Source: Edaphochlamys debaryana (taxonomy: Eukaryota; Chlorophyta; Chlorophyceae; Chlamydomonadales). Taken from it: a DNA stretch of 64,000 nt. Positions within the stretch are counted from its first letter, which is position 1; the number at the start of each line of letters is the position of its first letter. The stretch is taken from assembly GCA_016858145.1 (NCBI GenBank), contig JAEHOE010000125.1, forward strand, positions 186,001 through 250,000, read 5' to 3'. The notes under the pieces were generated by a model. It had not been told where the DNA came from and made no database searches. It saw only the letters and a program-made list of their open reading frames with translations. Positions 42,791-54,166 of the stretch are shown here, piece by piece. The translations under genes and the position numbers were made by a program.

Positions 42791-44132
42791 GGCTGGGGGA
42801 GCAGGGCAGAGTGGGGAAGGGACGGTGAGGGGGAGAGAGTTGTATGAGTGCCCAAAGAGCACCTCGGCAGTCGGCACCGCCCACTATTGATGAGTTGCAA
42901 TTGTGCCCGAACGGCACCTCGGCCCCGCCCACTATCACCAGCAGTTAGGCTGGGGGCAGGGGGCAGACAGGCTTTGGGGAGGTGGGCGAGGGCGGTGAGG
43001 CAGGGTGGGGAGACGAGGGAGGTGGGGCAGGGACAGTGAGAGGTGGCAGGGAGGCGGGGATTCTGCGCCTGAACCAGTGGGCTAGGACGGGGCCGGAGAG
43101 CCGGGTCAACGAGGAAAGGTGGGAATGCCGGGCTTGAGTGGGCCAGGGGACTGAGGGGAGGCTCAGGGCGGCCGGGGCCAAGAGCGGAGCACGGCGGCAG
43201 GGCAACGGTGATCAGGGAGAGCGGGCGCGCCAGGGCTCACAGGGCTTGTGATAAGGCAGTGGTGTGGGATAAGGCAGTGATTTGGATTAGTGGCAAGGCT
43301 TAAGGTTACTTGGGGAAAGGGGCGTACGGAGTGCTAGGGACTCCGGGCGCAGACAGCAGCTCTCTCTATGCAGGCGTGTCAAAAGGACGAGGGCTGAGGG
43401 CTGGCGCTGGGCATTGCCCAATCGGGATGTGTGAAGGTATAGAGCAGCTTGCAAGGCGCATGTGCTTATGGTAGAAGTAGAAGGTAGTGATCTTCCCATG
43501 TGCATCCTGATTAGAGACCAGGCTTCAGTCAGCCGGAAGCCTGACGTGGCAGGTGTGTTGCCCTGGGGGAACAAGCGGACCTCGATAGGCTCGATTTGGT
43601 GTGCTCTCGCCAAGCTCTATCTACAAGGACCCGGTCTGCAAACATCAATCGCTGCGGCGTGTTGCGGCTCCTTGCGACAATGTTCATCCTCCGACCTCGC
43701 CACTCTTCCTGCATCCAGCATCCGACCTCCAGCACCTCTGTGCAACCAATTCTCTGGGGCCTTCCCTGAACATCAGACTGCACCCGCCCTACGCAGCCCA
43801 TCAGCTTGAGCGTATACTGCGCCTCTGGCTCCCACGCTGCAAAGCATGGTCATACGCCAATTCGCCCCGAATCAACGGCGCGCGGGGGCCGACCCGTTGC
43901 AACACAGACCCCGCAACCAAGCGTCCCGCGTCCTGCGTTCAACATCCTCCTCATCGCCCCAGCGCCTCATCCTGCTCCGTCTCAGGCCCTCCCCTCCGCA
44001 GCCATCCGCAGCAAACTCTCAGCGACTACTCCTGCGACTTCTCCTGCGCCGCAGCTCAAACGCCCGCCATGCAGTCAGCCGAAGCGAAGCTGCCATTCCC
44101 CGTGCCAGCTCTCTCGCTCCCTGCCTGCTGCC
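42791..44132. other. Convergent intergenic region
   Basis: About 1.34 kb between AANAT and the ankyrin-like gene. A short degenerate direct repeat (GTGCCCRAASRGCACCTCGGC) occurs at 42848 and 42903, with CCGCCCACTAT after each copy. No gene was recognised. Confidence 0.4.
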
Positions 44133-46257
44133 CTACTTGCCTCCCCGCTTCCGCCTCTTCAGGTGCGGGCGCCGGCGCGGCGAGGCCTCCTCGATCCACG
44201 CCAGCAGCTCCCCGGCGCTGGGGTCACCGAGCTCTAGCCTGTCCTCGACCTTTCTCTTAATCTGCGCCCAGTCCACGGGACAGCCCTCGTCCACCATCCA
44301 GCGCAGGGTCCCGGCGTCCATGCCCTCAATCGCGGCAGTCTTGATGGACTTCCGTCCCCATCGCGCGCCCCACGGCAGACCCAGCCGCCGCAGCACCCGC
44401 AGCGTGCGTGCGTCGCCCTGCTTGGCGGCCTCGGTGTAGGGTCGACCGCTGGTCTGGGGGTCGGGATAGTGGGGAGAGAGAGTGGGGCAGGGCGCTTGAG
44501 ACAAACGACCCTGTAGGGGCGATCAGTAAGAGCTGTGACCTCCAGCCTTGACAGCCCGGGTAGAGCACGCTGAAGTCCAAGGACAGCGTACGGCAGACGC
44601 ACAGGACACACCGCTACCAGGACCCACTTAGTGACTTTCAGGCCCCAGACACCCCTTCCCGGCCGCCCCACAACCCACCGGTCGGGGGCAGTCCATCTCC
44701 GCAAGCCACTCCAGCGCCGCCTCAGAGCCGGACTTGGCCGCATGCGCCCAGCTCGACTTGCCGAAGGTCACGCCGCCCGAGTGCAGCAGAGCCATGGCCT
44801 CCACGCAGCCCGCCTCGGCCGCTGTCTTGAAGCCCCAGACGCCCTCCTCCTCCTCCTCGGGGCCACTGCCGTCGTCAGCGCCCGTCTCCAGCACCTCCTC
44901 CCCAAACTCCTCCACCAGCCAGCGCAGGCAGTCAAGGCGCCGGGAGCCTGCTTGGAGGACGCCGCGCACCACCTGGGAGGCGTAAGGGGAGGCAGAACGA
45001 GCGGCGCGGCTTGGCAACACGGACCCAACAGGATATCTAGGCAAGCACGGCCGAACACACAAAGGCCCTGCGCGGGCTGGACCCTACGCAACGATCAGGA
45101 CCTCACCAATGCCCCCTTACCTCTTCCGGCTCGACTTGACCCGCCTCCACCAGCAGCTGAAGCACCTCCAGCGGGGCATCACAGCCCAGGCGGTCACAGG
45201 ATTCCGAGTCTTCCGAGCTCCATGCTCCGTGGGCCAGGAGCCATGTGACAGCCGGCACATTGTTTGCCACATCTGCCCAGTTGAAGTCCCACTGGTCAGG
45301 TGAGCAATCCGGGGCCGCCACGGCCCGGGCTGTGAGCCACTCGAGGCGCTGCAGGGCCGTGTCGGGCGGAAGGTCGAAGGCACGGTTGGCTGAGTAGCAG
45401 TCGAGGGTGAAGCCCTTGGCGAGGAGGAAGGCGACCTTAGCCTCCCAGTCCGGGGTGGGGCTCCCGACAGCACAGCATAGTGGGTTCGTCAGATTATTGG
45501 ACAGCGTATCGTCGTCTAGCGAGGCCGCGAGGTCGCCTGCCCATCCGCAGACGTCCTTCAGGACCGCCAGGTCGCACCGGGCCGCAGCCGCAGCCAGCAC
45601 AGAGGCCCGGTCCTCAGGGGTAGGCTGCTCTGCCGGCCTGAGGCGCTCCGCAATCTCCGGATGACCGCCGCGGTAAGCCGAGGCAACTACGTGCCAGCTG
45701 CGCTCGGCCCCCTGAGCGAGGGCCCACTCGCACACGGGCCAGTGGCCGCCCCGGCTGGCCAGGGACAGGACGTTCTTCCACGTCCACGGCTGCCGCCGCG
45801 TCAAGCCCGCAAGCTGCTTGCACCACTCCAGATCCCCGGCGCTCGCTGCGTTCTCGAGCATCCCAGATTCCGGTGTGCAGCCGGCGGCCTGGATGGCCAC
45901 CTGGAGGTTGGCCACATCGCCGCTGCAAGCGACTTGAGTTATGAGGTCGCGTCGCTGGTCCAGCGTTAGGCTCTTGCAGGCCTCGGGAGTCAGCCAGTGC
46001 TCCGCGAAGGCCCAGCGAGGCACCGGCTGCGAGAGCTCCACCGTGCAGGCACCGCTGAACTGCGTCGCTGTCGCCCGGTCCAGGATGCGGAAAGTTGTGG
46101 CCACGCAGTTGCGAGGCAGTGCTGCGGCTATGCCCTGAGCGATTCCGGGCAGCCAGACAGCAGCTGGCGTGCTCGCGGTAGCCTCCTCCGCGGTACTTGC
46201 CTCTACGTTGTCAGCGGGATCTGCAGCTGCCTCGCGAGGAACTTTGGCGCACTCCAT
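44133..46257 (-). CDS. Ankyrin-like repeat protein, lineage-specific
   Basis: Three exons: 46257-45121, 44972-44679, 44453-44133 (583 aa). After an acidic Ala-rich N terminus comes a segment (GIAAALPRNCVATTFRILDR) resembling the short F-box-like lead of volvocine ankyrin families. Degenerate 30-33-residue helical repeats follow: ITQVACSGDVANLQVAIQAA, NAASAGDLEWCKQLAGL, ALAQGAERSWHVVASAYRGG, AKSGSEAALEWLAEMDCP and AAKQGDARTLRVLRRLGLPW. Such proteins are protein-binding scaffolds; partners are unknown. The C terminus is strongly basic (RRRPHLKRRKRGGK). The ATG at 46257 was chosen because the longer frame starts at a non-ATG codon. The gene is divergent from the LRR-like gene (569 bp apart). Confidence 0.7.
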
Positions 46258-46826
46258 CTGCCCGAGGCCCTCTATCGGTGTCGTGATCAATACTAGGCAA
46301 GCGCGGGCATGCAGAGGCTGTGAGCGTGAAGATGCTCGCGGACGCGCCCGTCCGGCTTGTCAAGCACTCTGGGTGGGAATGAGCGGTACTGCGTGTATGC
46401 TATATCGCATTGCATGTATTTGCGGTGTGGCTGTGACTGCGGCGACGCTGGCGACCCTGCTACCCTGGTGCGCCCGCATCGTGCTGTGGGCACGGACACG
46501 GCCCCTCCCTCCACAACCCGCGCCCTTCCCGCCTCGCGCCGCTCCTGGCCGCGTTTCTTTGGCCCTCAAACTCCACCCACCCCCGACACCCCTTCACCTG
46601 CCCTCAGCACCTGGGACGACGGCCCCAAGAAGAACGGGGGGCTGTACTACATGCTCGTCCATGACGCCGATACGGTCGGCCTCGCACACAGCACAGCGGT
46701 CAAAAAGCTTGGCTCGCTGTTGACCCAGCTCCTCGTGCAACTTGCGATAGCGTTGACTCTGCCGAGCGCGCCATGTTTTTGCCACCGCGTGCATATGAAC
46801 GCTGATCAGGCCCCGCACCTCGTCAC
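46258..46826. promoter_or_regulatory. Divergent region between the ankyrin-like and LRR-like genes, with open frames on both strands
   Basis: 569 bp lie between the two ATGs. Within it a plus-strand frame (46357-46830) and a minus-strand frame (down to 46594) overlap. Both read smoothly for about 70 codons around 46610-46800 (plus: WDDGPKKNGGLYYMLVHDAD; minus: CAVCEADRIGVMDEHVVQPP). Either may be a small exon of an upstream-extended transcript or a chance frame. Confidence 0.4.
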
Positions 46827-49800
46827 ATGAACTTCTTTGACCACACGATACGGATGATGAAGCACTCGGGCCGGCGCTCGCCAAAGCCCGGGTCGGCGAC
46901 ATTGGAAGCCGTGCTCGAGGCCGTCCCAGCACTGTGGAGCCATCTGGCGTCTGAGGAGGACGGGCTGCGGCTGAGACAATGCTCCGCAGCCCTGAGGGCC
47001 GCGTTCGACGCACAGGTCTCGCGGTTGACCATCCATTCCGGCCGGCCCCCCCCCCGCGCTTGCTGCTGGCTCAAGCAGCTGTGCGAGCGGGGCTGCAGGC
47101 CTCTGGCCCTGGAGGTCTCGCTGGGGCCGGGGGCAGAGGAAGCCCTCGTGTGAGTGGGGGCGGGGAGTGGGGGCTGCGCCGGCCGGCCGTCAGAGGGGCT
47201 GGCACCTGATGGGCTGCGGCGCAACACGCCGGTGCCAGGCATGCTCCGCTTAGGGCCTAGGGGTCCAGACGGCTCTTGCCCTGGCTCGGATGGCAGGACT
47301 TTCTACGTAGAACTGCGTCACCCTCCCGTGTACCGGTATGTACCGGTATGTCCGCCACTCCACCACTCCACCACTCCACCACCCGACCCCCAAACCCCCC
47401 TCTCCCCCGCCTCTCCCCACCCACGCTCCCATGGGCAGAGCCGACGCCATCCGCATCGCCGGCTCCTCGGCCACCTCCCTCCACGTGCGCCTGGGGCCCA
47501 GGCAGGGCAAGCGCTCGCCCCTCCGCGGCAAGGGCCTGCGCCCGGGCGGCCCCACGTCGCCCCGCCACCAACCCCCGGGTGGCAAGGACTGCGGACCCCG
47601 CTCGCCCCTCCTCGACTCGGGTGGCGGTGCCGCCGGTGCGGCCCTGGCGGCGGCTGTCGCCGCCGCCACCCCGGCCCTCCGACACCTGGGCCTGCGCTGC
47701 CCGACCGCCGCCGCCGCGGCGGCGGCGGATGCCGTGCTGGCGGCGGTGGGCGGGCGGGTGGCGGCGGTTGAGCTGGCGACGGACTGGCCCCTGCCGGTGC
47801 CGTACGCCGGGCTGCGGGCGTGCACGGGGCTGCAGGCGCTGCGGCTGCAGTGCGGGCGGGGGCAGCTGGAGGCGCAGTCTGCGGAGCAGTGCCCACCCAC
47901 GCACGGAGCAAAGGCCGGTGAGTGGCAACTGGGGGGGGCAGGGGCCACGAGGGATGGTTATGCATGCTACATGCTACATGCTAGGATGAGATAACACGGA
48001 GCTGCAAGATGTTGCTTACTGAAGGGGGGTGGTACTGAAGGAGTGGTACACTGTGGTCAAGGGGCCACAGGGCACAGGGAATGTCAGGTCTCTGACCTCC
48101 GAAGCCTCGGGGGCGGCATCTCGCCCCGAATCTACCCACACCCCGCAGTCCCGCCCGCGGTGGCTGTGGTGGGGGGCCTGCGCTCCCTCCGCTGCCTGGA
48201 GCTGTGCGGGCGGGGCTGGCTGCCGCAGCTTGGGGTGCTGGACCCCGCGGTGCAGGTGGGGGGCGGAGGGGGAGGAGGAGGGAGAGAGGGGAAGGGCGTG
48301 TGTGTATGACGGGGCACGTGGGGCTGGCTGCCGCATCTGGGGGTGCTGGAGACCGCGGTGCAGGTGGGGGGCGGAGGGGGAGGAGGAGGGAGAGAGGGGA
48401 AGGGCGTGTGTGTATGACGGGGCACGTGGGGCTGGCTGCCGCAGCTTGGGGTGCTGGACCCCGCGGTGCAGGTGGGGGGCGGAGGGGGAGGAGGAGGGAG
48501 AGAGGGGAAGGGCGTGTGTGTATGACGGGGCACGTGGGGCTGGCTGCCGCAGCTTGGGGTGCTGGACCCCGCGGTGCAGGTGGGGGGCGGGAGGGGGAGG
48601 AGGAGGGAGAGAGGGGAAGGGCGTGTGTGTATGACGGGGCACGTGGGGCTGGCTGCCGCAGCTTGGGGTGCTGGAGACCGCGGTGGGGGCGGGTGTGCTA
48701 CCCTGCAGTAGTAGTGGCAAGTAACGCGATCCCAAAGCGAAGCAATGGTATTCAGAGGGGGAGGAATGCACACGTATAGGGCGCCGAAGCCTGTGTTGGC
48801 CCCCTTCCACCAATCTGCCGCCCCCCTTCCGCCCCCCTCTCCGCCCTCCCTCTCCGCCTTCCAGCTGGTGCCCCTGTCGGCCCTGTCGGCCCTCACGCGC
48901 CTCCGCTTTGATCTGTCGTACATCTTCGACACTGGGACCGACCTGCTGCGGGCCACCCCCACGCCCACGCCGCAGCCCGGGGCCGCGGCACAGCCCCTGC
49001 TGGCGGCCCAACAGGGGCAGGGAAAGGGGGACGTAATGCGCGGAGTTGAAGGGCCAGCGAGCGGGACGGGCCCAACCGACGGGGCCCAAGCAGGCCCCAG
49101 CGGGTCCCGGGCGCCTGCACCGCCACTACAGCAGCAACACAGGCAAAGCCAGCTGACCACGACAGCCTCAACCACCTCGGACGACCTCGCGCCGGCTTCC
49201 AACTCCCAACCGCCGCCCAACGGCCAACTGCTGGATCTGCCGCTGGACCTGCCGCCGGACCTCGCGGGCGCGGCGCCGCTGGGCCCGCGGCCCCGCGTAC
49301 GGCGGCGGGGGGCGACACGTGTCATCACGTGGCCTGCTGACGAGGAGTGGCGCATGGGGCGGCTGCTGCGGGGGCTGCGGGGGCTGGTGGTGCTGGAGCT
49401 GAGGTCGATGAAGGTACGAGGGCGTATGGTACGGCGTGCCGTACGGCACTTACAGTGGTACGGCATGTGACCGGCTCGGGCTTCGGCTGGGCCTCTGGGA
49501 TGACGGCCGATGTTGCTCTCCCCGGCGACGGCCCTTCCTCCTGGCCGCTCGGCTCCTGCCCCGCGCAATCGCACCGTCCCCACTGCGCCATCCCCAAACT
49601 GTCTCCTTCCCCCCTGCCCACCCGCTGCCGTCCACGTCCCCGCCCTGACCCCATGCCCACACTGCATCCCCCCCCACCAGGTGCCTATGGAGACCGCGCC
49701 CCCATGGCCCGTTCCCACCCCATGCCCGCCCTCACTCCCCCCGGGAATGCACCCACTCCCATGCCCACCACACTTGTACCTTCCTCCCCTCAACACCAGG

Positions 49801-52800
49801 TGCCCATGGAGAACCTCGCCCCCATCGCCGCCCTCTCCGCCCTCACCCGCCTCTGCGCCGGCAGCCTCAGCTGCACGCCCCTGCGGGACGCGGAGGCAGA
49901 GGCGGAGGCGGAGGCAGCGGTGGAGGCAGAGGCAGCAGCGGAGGCCGCGCGCGCGGCCGGCGCCGATGCGCTCGGCGCCGCCGAGGGCGCGGCGGCCAAC
50001 GGCGGTGGAGCTGGGGCTGGCGAGGAGGCACGCAAGCGGGACGGGGCTTGCCTGGGCCCGGGCTCGGGCCTGCGCCTGGGCCTGAATGCGTGGCCGGAGG
50101 TGCCGCTACCCCCGCGGCTCAAGGAACTGGCGGTGGGTTGGCCAGACCAGGGCAATGACGGGACCGGGGGCCGCGTCCAGTGTCGCTCCGTCCGCACGAC
50201 TCCAAGCTTGGTCCTGCTCATCGTCCATCACCCCATCCACCACCCCATCAGCCAACGGACTCACCGTTGTTTTGTGTCCACCCATGTCTGTGCGCAGCTG
50301 GAGCGACTGCCCTCCATTCAGCTCCTGGCGGCACTGGCACACCACCCCATGGAGCCGCGCCTGGTGCTGTACGGCGAGGATGTACGGCGGCAGGTGCGGT
50401 ACGGCAGTACGGCGGTACGGCAGCCGAGCTGCGGACATAGTGGCGCCTGCCTCCTCATGCCCTCTTCCACCATGTGCCATTAACTTGACAACTTTTGTGG
50501 GCCCCGCCGCAGGGGGAGCTGAGGCTGCCAGTCATTGCCTCGGCGGGAGTCAGCGGCGGCGGCGCAGGCGGCGGCGGTGGCCCGCTCCCTACCTCCCTCT
50601 GGCTTCGCCTGCCGCCATGGCTGCCCGCCGCTGCCGCCGCCGCCGCCCGCCTGCTCGTTCGTGACGTCCTGCCCTGGCTCTGCCGCCGCCGCATCGGCGC
50701 TGTCGACGGCTGCGCTGACGTCGACGTCGCCGCCACCTCTGCCGCCGCCGTCAGTACGGCACTTGACAATGACGGCCGTTGCCCCAGCCACCCCCACCAC
50801 CCAAGCCATCCAAGCCATCTCTTGTACCATCGCCCGCCACGCCGCGGCCGCCGCCGGCGGCCCCGCAGTTTGACCGACGGCTGCGCCGCCGCCGGCTCTG
50901 CCACCGCCGCCGCCGCCGCCGTCGACGGCACCTGCCTGGAGCGCTGGCCCTGGCGCCCCGACGGCCCGTCGCCCAACGCGAGTGAGAGCAGCGGCAGCGA
51001 CGGCGGCGGCGGCAGCGGCAGCAGCGACAGCGGTAGCGGCGGCGAGGACGGGGAGGAAGACGAGGAGCCGGGGCTGGCGCTGACTCTGCAGGGCACGGAG
51101 GAGTGGGTGGGCGTGGTGGCGGGGCCGCACGCGGCGTGGCTGGAGGCCATGGCACCCATGGACGGATACGTGAGTGGGGGGCTACGGGGGTTACGGGGGA
51201 GCGTGGGATGGGTGGGCTTACAGGGCGAGGTGTCGGTGTGGCACGGCCATGGTTTCCACCCGATCACCTGAACCCACCGACCGCCCCACAGATCCGCGAG
51301 GTGTCGTTCGACTGCTTCTCCCTCCGCGTGGAGGACCTGCGGGGGCTGCGGAGGGGGCTGCCCAGCCTGCAGGTGCGCGCAGGGGGGGCCACCTGTGTGC
51401 AGGGCTGCTCCTGTGTATGCCAGGGAAACGTGGAGGACCTGTGTTTGCTGGGGGTGCACGCTGGTTCCGGCACATGGGGAGCGTGATTGCTCTTGACGGC
51501 TGGGACGCAGATCTGAAGGATGCCTGAGTGGCGATGGGGCAGGGCAGGGGTTGGGGTTGGGTCTGGTGGGCGTCCTAGCGACTCGCTGAGGCGGGGAGTA
51601 CCTCGGTCCATGGGGAAGGCACGGCGGGCAGGGCGGGGCACGGCACGGCACGGCGCGCGCTGACCCCCCCTACCTACCCCCCCTACCTGCCTACCCCTTC
51701 ACCCCCCCCAGGAGATCTCCCCCGGCGGCGGCAGTGTGTACAACATGGAGGGGTTCGCTGATCTGCACTCCGAGTGGCCCGTGCTGCCGCGGTTCATGGA
51801 CGGAGGCTCCGAGGTAAGGGGCCTGGAGAGGGGGGGATAAGGACGGGGGTCAGGGCAAAAGGGAGGGGCTCGTGGAAGGAGGCTCGCGCAGCAGTGCAAC
51901 GGCTTGTGTTGGCTGCCAGCTGCTGCGCAAGCGCATAGCCCAGCCTTGATTACGTTCTCGGCGTCCCCGGTCCTCATGCCTGTGATCCCTGCCTTGCGTG
52001 TCGCTGCCCGCAGGGCTGGAGCTCCGGCAACGAGGAGGAGGCCGGGAGCGATGACGATGGGGGCATGGGCGGAGGGGCCGGAGGGGGCCTAGGGGGCGGG
52101 GAGGCGGGGGCCGTGTTTGGCGCTCCGCATGACGGTCTGGGGGGCGGCGTGGAAGTGGGCATGGAGACAGACGACGAGGGGGAGAATGGGGGCGATGAGG
52201 ATGACGACATCTCGCTGCCCTCGTCGGCGCTGGAGGAGAACTGGAGCGATGCAGGGGAGGAGGAGGTGGAGCAACACAAGGCGGGCGCTCAGGTGGGCAG
52301 GGCGTACCGGTGCGTGCGCTTGCATCACGCCTTGCTCGGATTCGTGCCTTGAGCGTTGCACGGGGCACGGATATGGGGGACAACTTTCGGATGTTTACCT
52401 TTGTCCCACGTCCTGCATTGGGCTTCGCATAGCACCGGTGGAGCAGGTTGTGGCCTCCCACCTGCACTACCCGGGAGGGAGTGGACCTCAAGATGCAAAA
52501 CCCCAAACCGAGCCCCCCATACGACTCCTCCCCCTGGCATCACAGGCCGGCCCCCGCCGCCCCTCGCCCGAGCCGCGCCGTCCCTCACCCGGCCCCGCTG
52601 CCGGTTCTTCTGCCGCGGCCGCCGCCGCCGCCGCTGCCGACGACTCAATAGATTCGGACGACCCCCGCCTGGCCCGCCGCCGCCGCCGGGAGGCGCTCCG
52701 CTGGGGCGGCGGCGCCGCCGCCCCTGCCGCCGACGCCGACGCTGATGCTGTCGACCCCCCAGGTGGAAGCGGAGGAGGGCAGGGCAGGGGGGTGGTAAGA

Positions 52801-53274
52801 GGCGATGATTGCGAGAGTGATGGCGGCGGTAGCGTCAGCAGCAAGAGCCGATCGGAGGAGATGGCGGCGGCGGCGGCGGTGGAGGAGGAGGTGGAGGTGG
52901 CGGAGGAGATGCAGGCCATGGAGGCGGCGATGGCGGCGGCGTCGGGGGACGAGGCGGAGGGGCCTGCTGGGGAAAGCTGCGGCGGAGGAGGGCCGGGGTC
53001 CGCAGGGAAGGGTGCGGGGCCGGGGCTGCTGTTGGATGAGGTTCTCGGGGAGGTGCCGGCGGGGTTGGGGGTGGAGGGCGTGGTGTCGGGAGCGGGGGCG
53101 GGGCTGACGGCTGCGGATCTGGAGTTTGAGGAGGCGGGGGACGCGGGGGGGTGTGTGGGGGCGGAGGGGGTTGTGCCGCTCGGGAGCGGGGAGGGCCCTG
53201 CACAGGTTGCCGAGGGGGGTGCAGGGGCGGAGGCATCGGCCGCAGAGGTGGACTCCTTCCTGGCGGAGCCCTGA
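46827..53274 (+). CDS. Large LRR-like lineage-specific protein with Ala/Gly/acidic expansions
   Basis: Eleven exons: 46827-47149, 47439-47917, 48149-48255, 48865-49413, 49800-50132, 50298-50393, 50513-51169, 51292-51372, 51712-51813, 52014-52292, 52546-53274 (1,244 aa). The N terminus has an F-box-like lead (VLEAVPALWSHLASEEDGLR, then LRQCSAALRAAFDAQVSRL). LRR-like strands follow: LRHLGLRCP, LQALRLQCG, LRSLRCLELCGRGWLPQLGV, LSALTRLRFDLSYI, LRGLVVLELRSMK, LSALTRLCAGSL, IREVSFDCFSLRVEDLRGLR. Between and after them are long low-complexity blocks, and the last 350 residues are Ala/Gly/Glu-rich and acidic. It resembles the expanded F-box/LRR or LRR-only families of volvocine algae; substrate and function are unknown. 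Exons 3 and 5 lie beside tandem duplications of their own borders. Confidence 0.68.
48214..48690 (+). repeat. 108-bp tandem array duplicating an exon end and donor site
   Basis: GGCTGGCTGCCGCA occurs at 48214 (inside exon 3), 48322, 48430, 48538 and 48647, giving periods of 108, 108, 108 and 109 bp. Each unit holds the 3' end of exon 3, its GTGGGG donor and G-rich intron sequence. The first member is the functional exon end. Confidence 0.9.
49668..49832 (+). repeat. Duplicated acceptor and exon 5 start in the LRR-like gene
   Basis: CACCAGGTGCCYATGGAGA followed by CGCCCCCAT occurs at 49676 and 49795, offset by 119 bp. The second copy fits the frame of exon 5. Use of the first would shift the frame. 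Confidence 0.75.
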
Positions 53275-54166
53275 GCTGAGTACCGGGGTGGGGGCGGCGG
53301 GTGAGGGCGGCGGGTGGGGGGTGCGTGCCGAGTATTGTGGGGTGGTGGACCGCTGTGGGGACGGCAGGAATGGAGACTGGGGAGGCAAGGGTTGAAGTAC
53401 CGGTAATCGGGCAGGGGCAATGCGTTGTGCGGATGCTGTCTGGTCCTTGCGCGGATCCTCGAAAGCATGGAATGCGCTATCGGCGCGGAGCAGCGTTGAT
53501 ATGTTGACAATGGGTCGCGGAAGCCCAGGTGTAGAGGCAAATGCGGCTGGTGAAGCTTGCAGCCTTCCATTCGTCCAGGGGCCATGTTGTACATGGGTCG
53601 GCCAGCAGCCACCCCAGAAGGCCCAGATGCCTTAGAGGTTCCGCGACCCATTGTCAACATATCAACGCTGCTCCGCGCCGATAGCGCATTCCATGCTTTC
53701 TAGGCCTTCTGGGGTGGCTGCTAGCCGGCCCATGTACAACATGGCCCCTGGACGAATGGAAGGCTGCAAGCTTCACCAGCCGCATTTGCCTCTACACCTG
53801 GGATGAGTCCTTGTCCAGCCTGGCCCCACCCTTCCAGTCCTGGTCCAGCCCTGGTCCCGTTGCAGGCAGCTGCCAGGCAGCCGCCGGCCGACGACTACAC
53901 GTGCGCAAGAGCGGATGCGTGTCGAGCGCCTTCCAGACGGGTTCACAAGCAGTGACACGCATCACACCACCACCGGACGCCACCACCACACTCGCCTGCG
54001 GACAAGCAGTGCAGTGCAGTGACCCCCAGGCGCCAGGCCGCCTCCTGGCCTATCACGCCCACCGCGCCTTCCTTGGTACATCCCCATGCTCCAGAACGCC
54101 GATCGAATTGCCGTCTACCCGTTCCCTTTCCCGTTCTGCCTCCACGCGGGTTGCCGCTCGTGAATG
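53275..54166. other. Convergent intergenic region holding interlaced inverted repeats
   Basis: It lies between the LRR-like gene (plus) and the metallophosphoesterase gene (minus). The middle is occupied by the A-B-A'-B' element at 53461-53804. The rest shows no gene. Confidence 0.6.
53461..53804. repeat. Interlaced inverted repeat, order A-B-A'-B'
   Basis: Segment A (53461-53522, begins GAAAGCATGGAATGCG) is matched perfectly over 62 bp by its reverse complement A' (53639-53700). Segment B (about 53524-53622, begins CCCAGGTGTAGAGGC) is matched by its reverse complement B' (53703-53802) with two mismatches in about 100 bp. A joins B directly; a 16-bp spacer separates B from A'; A' joins B' almost directly. 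A simple palindrome of AB would read B'A', so each half is inverted separately or the copy is circularly permuted. Confidence 0.92.

Noticed and set aside
48132..49796. 554-codon minus-strand open frame with repeated HTHTPFPSLPPPPPP-type units
   Set aside because: It is the antisense of the G-rich 108-bp intron repeats and of exon 4 of the LRR-like gene.
52488..53660. 390-codon minus-strand Pro/Ser/Ala-rich open frame
   Set aside because: It is the complement of the Ala/Gly/Glu-rich last exon of the LRR-like gene; the GC-rich third positions keep the opposite strand open.
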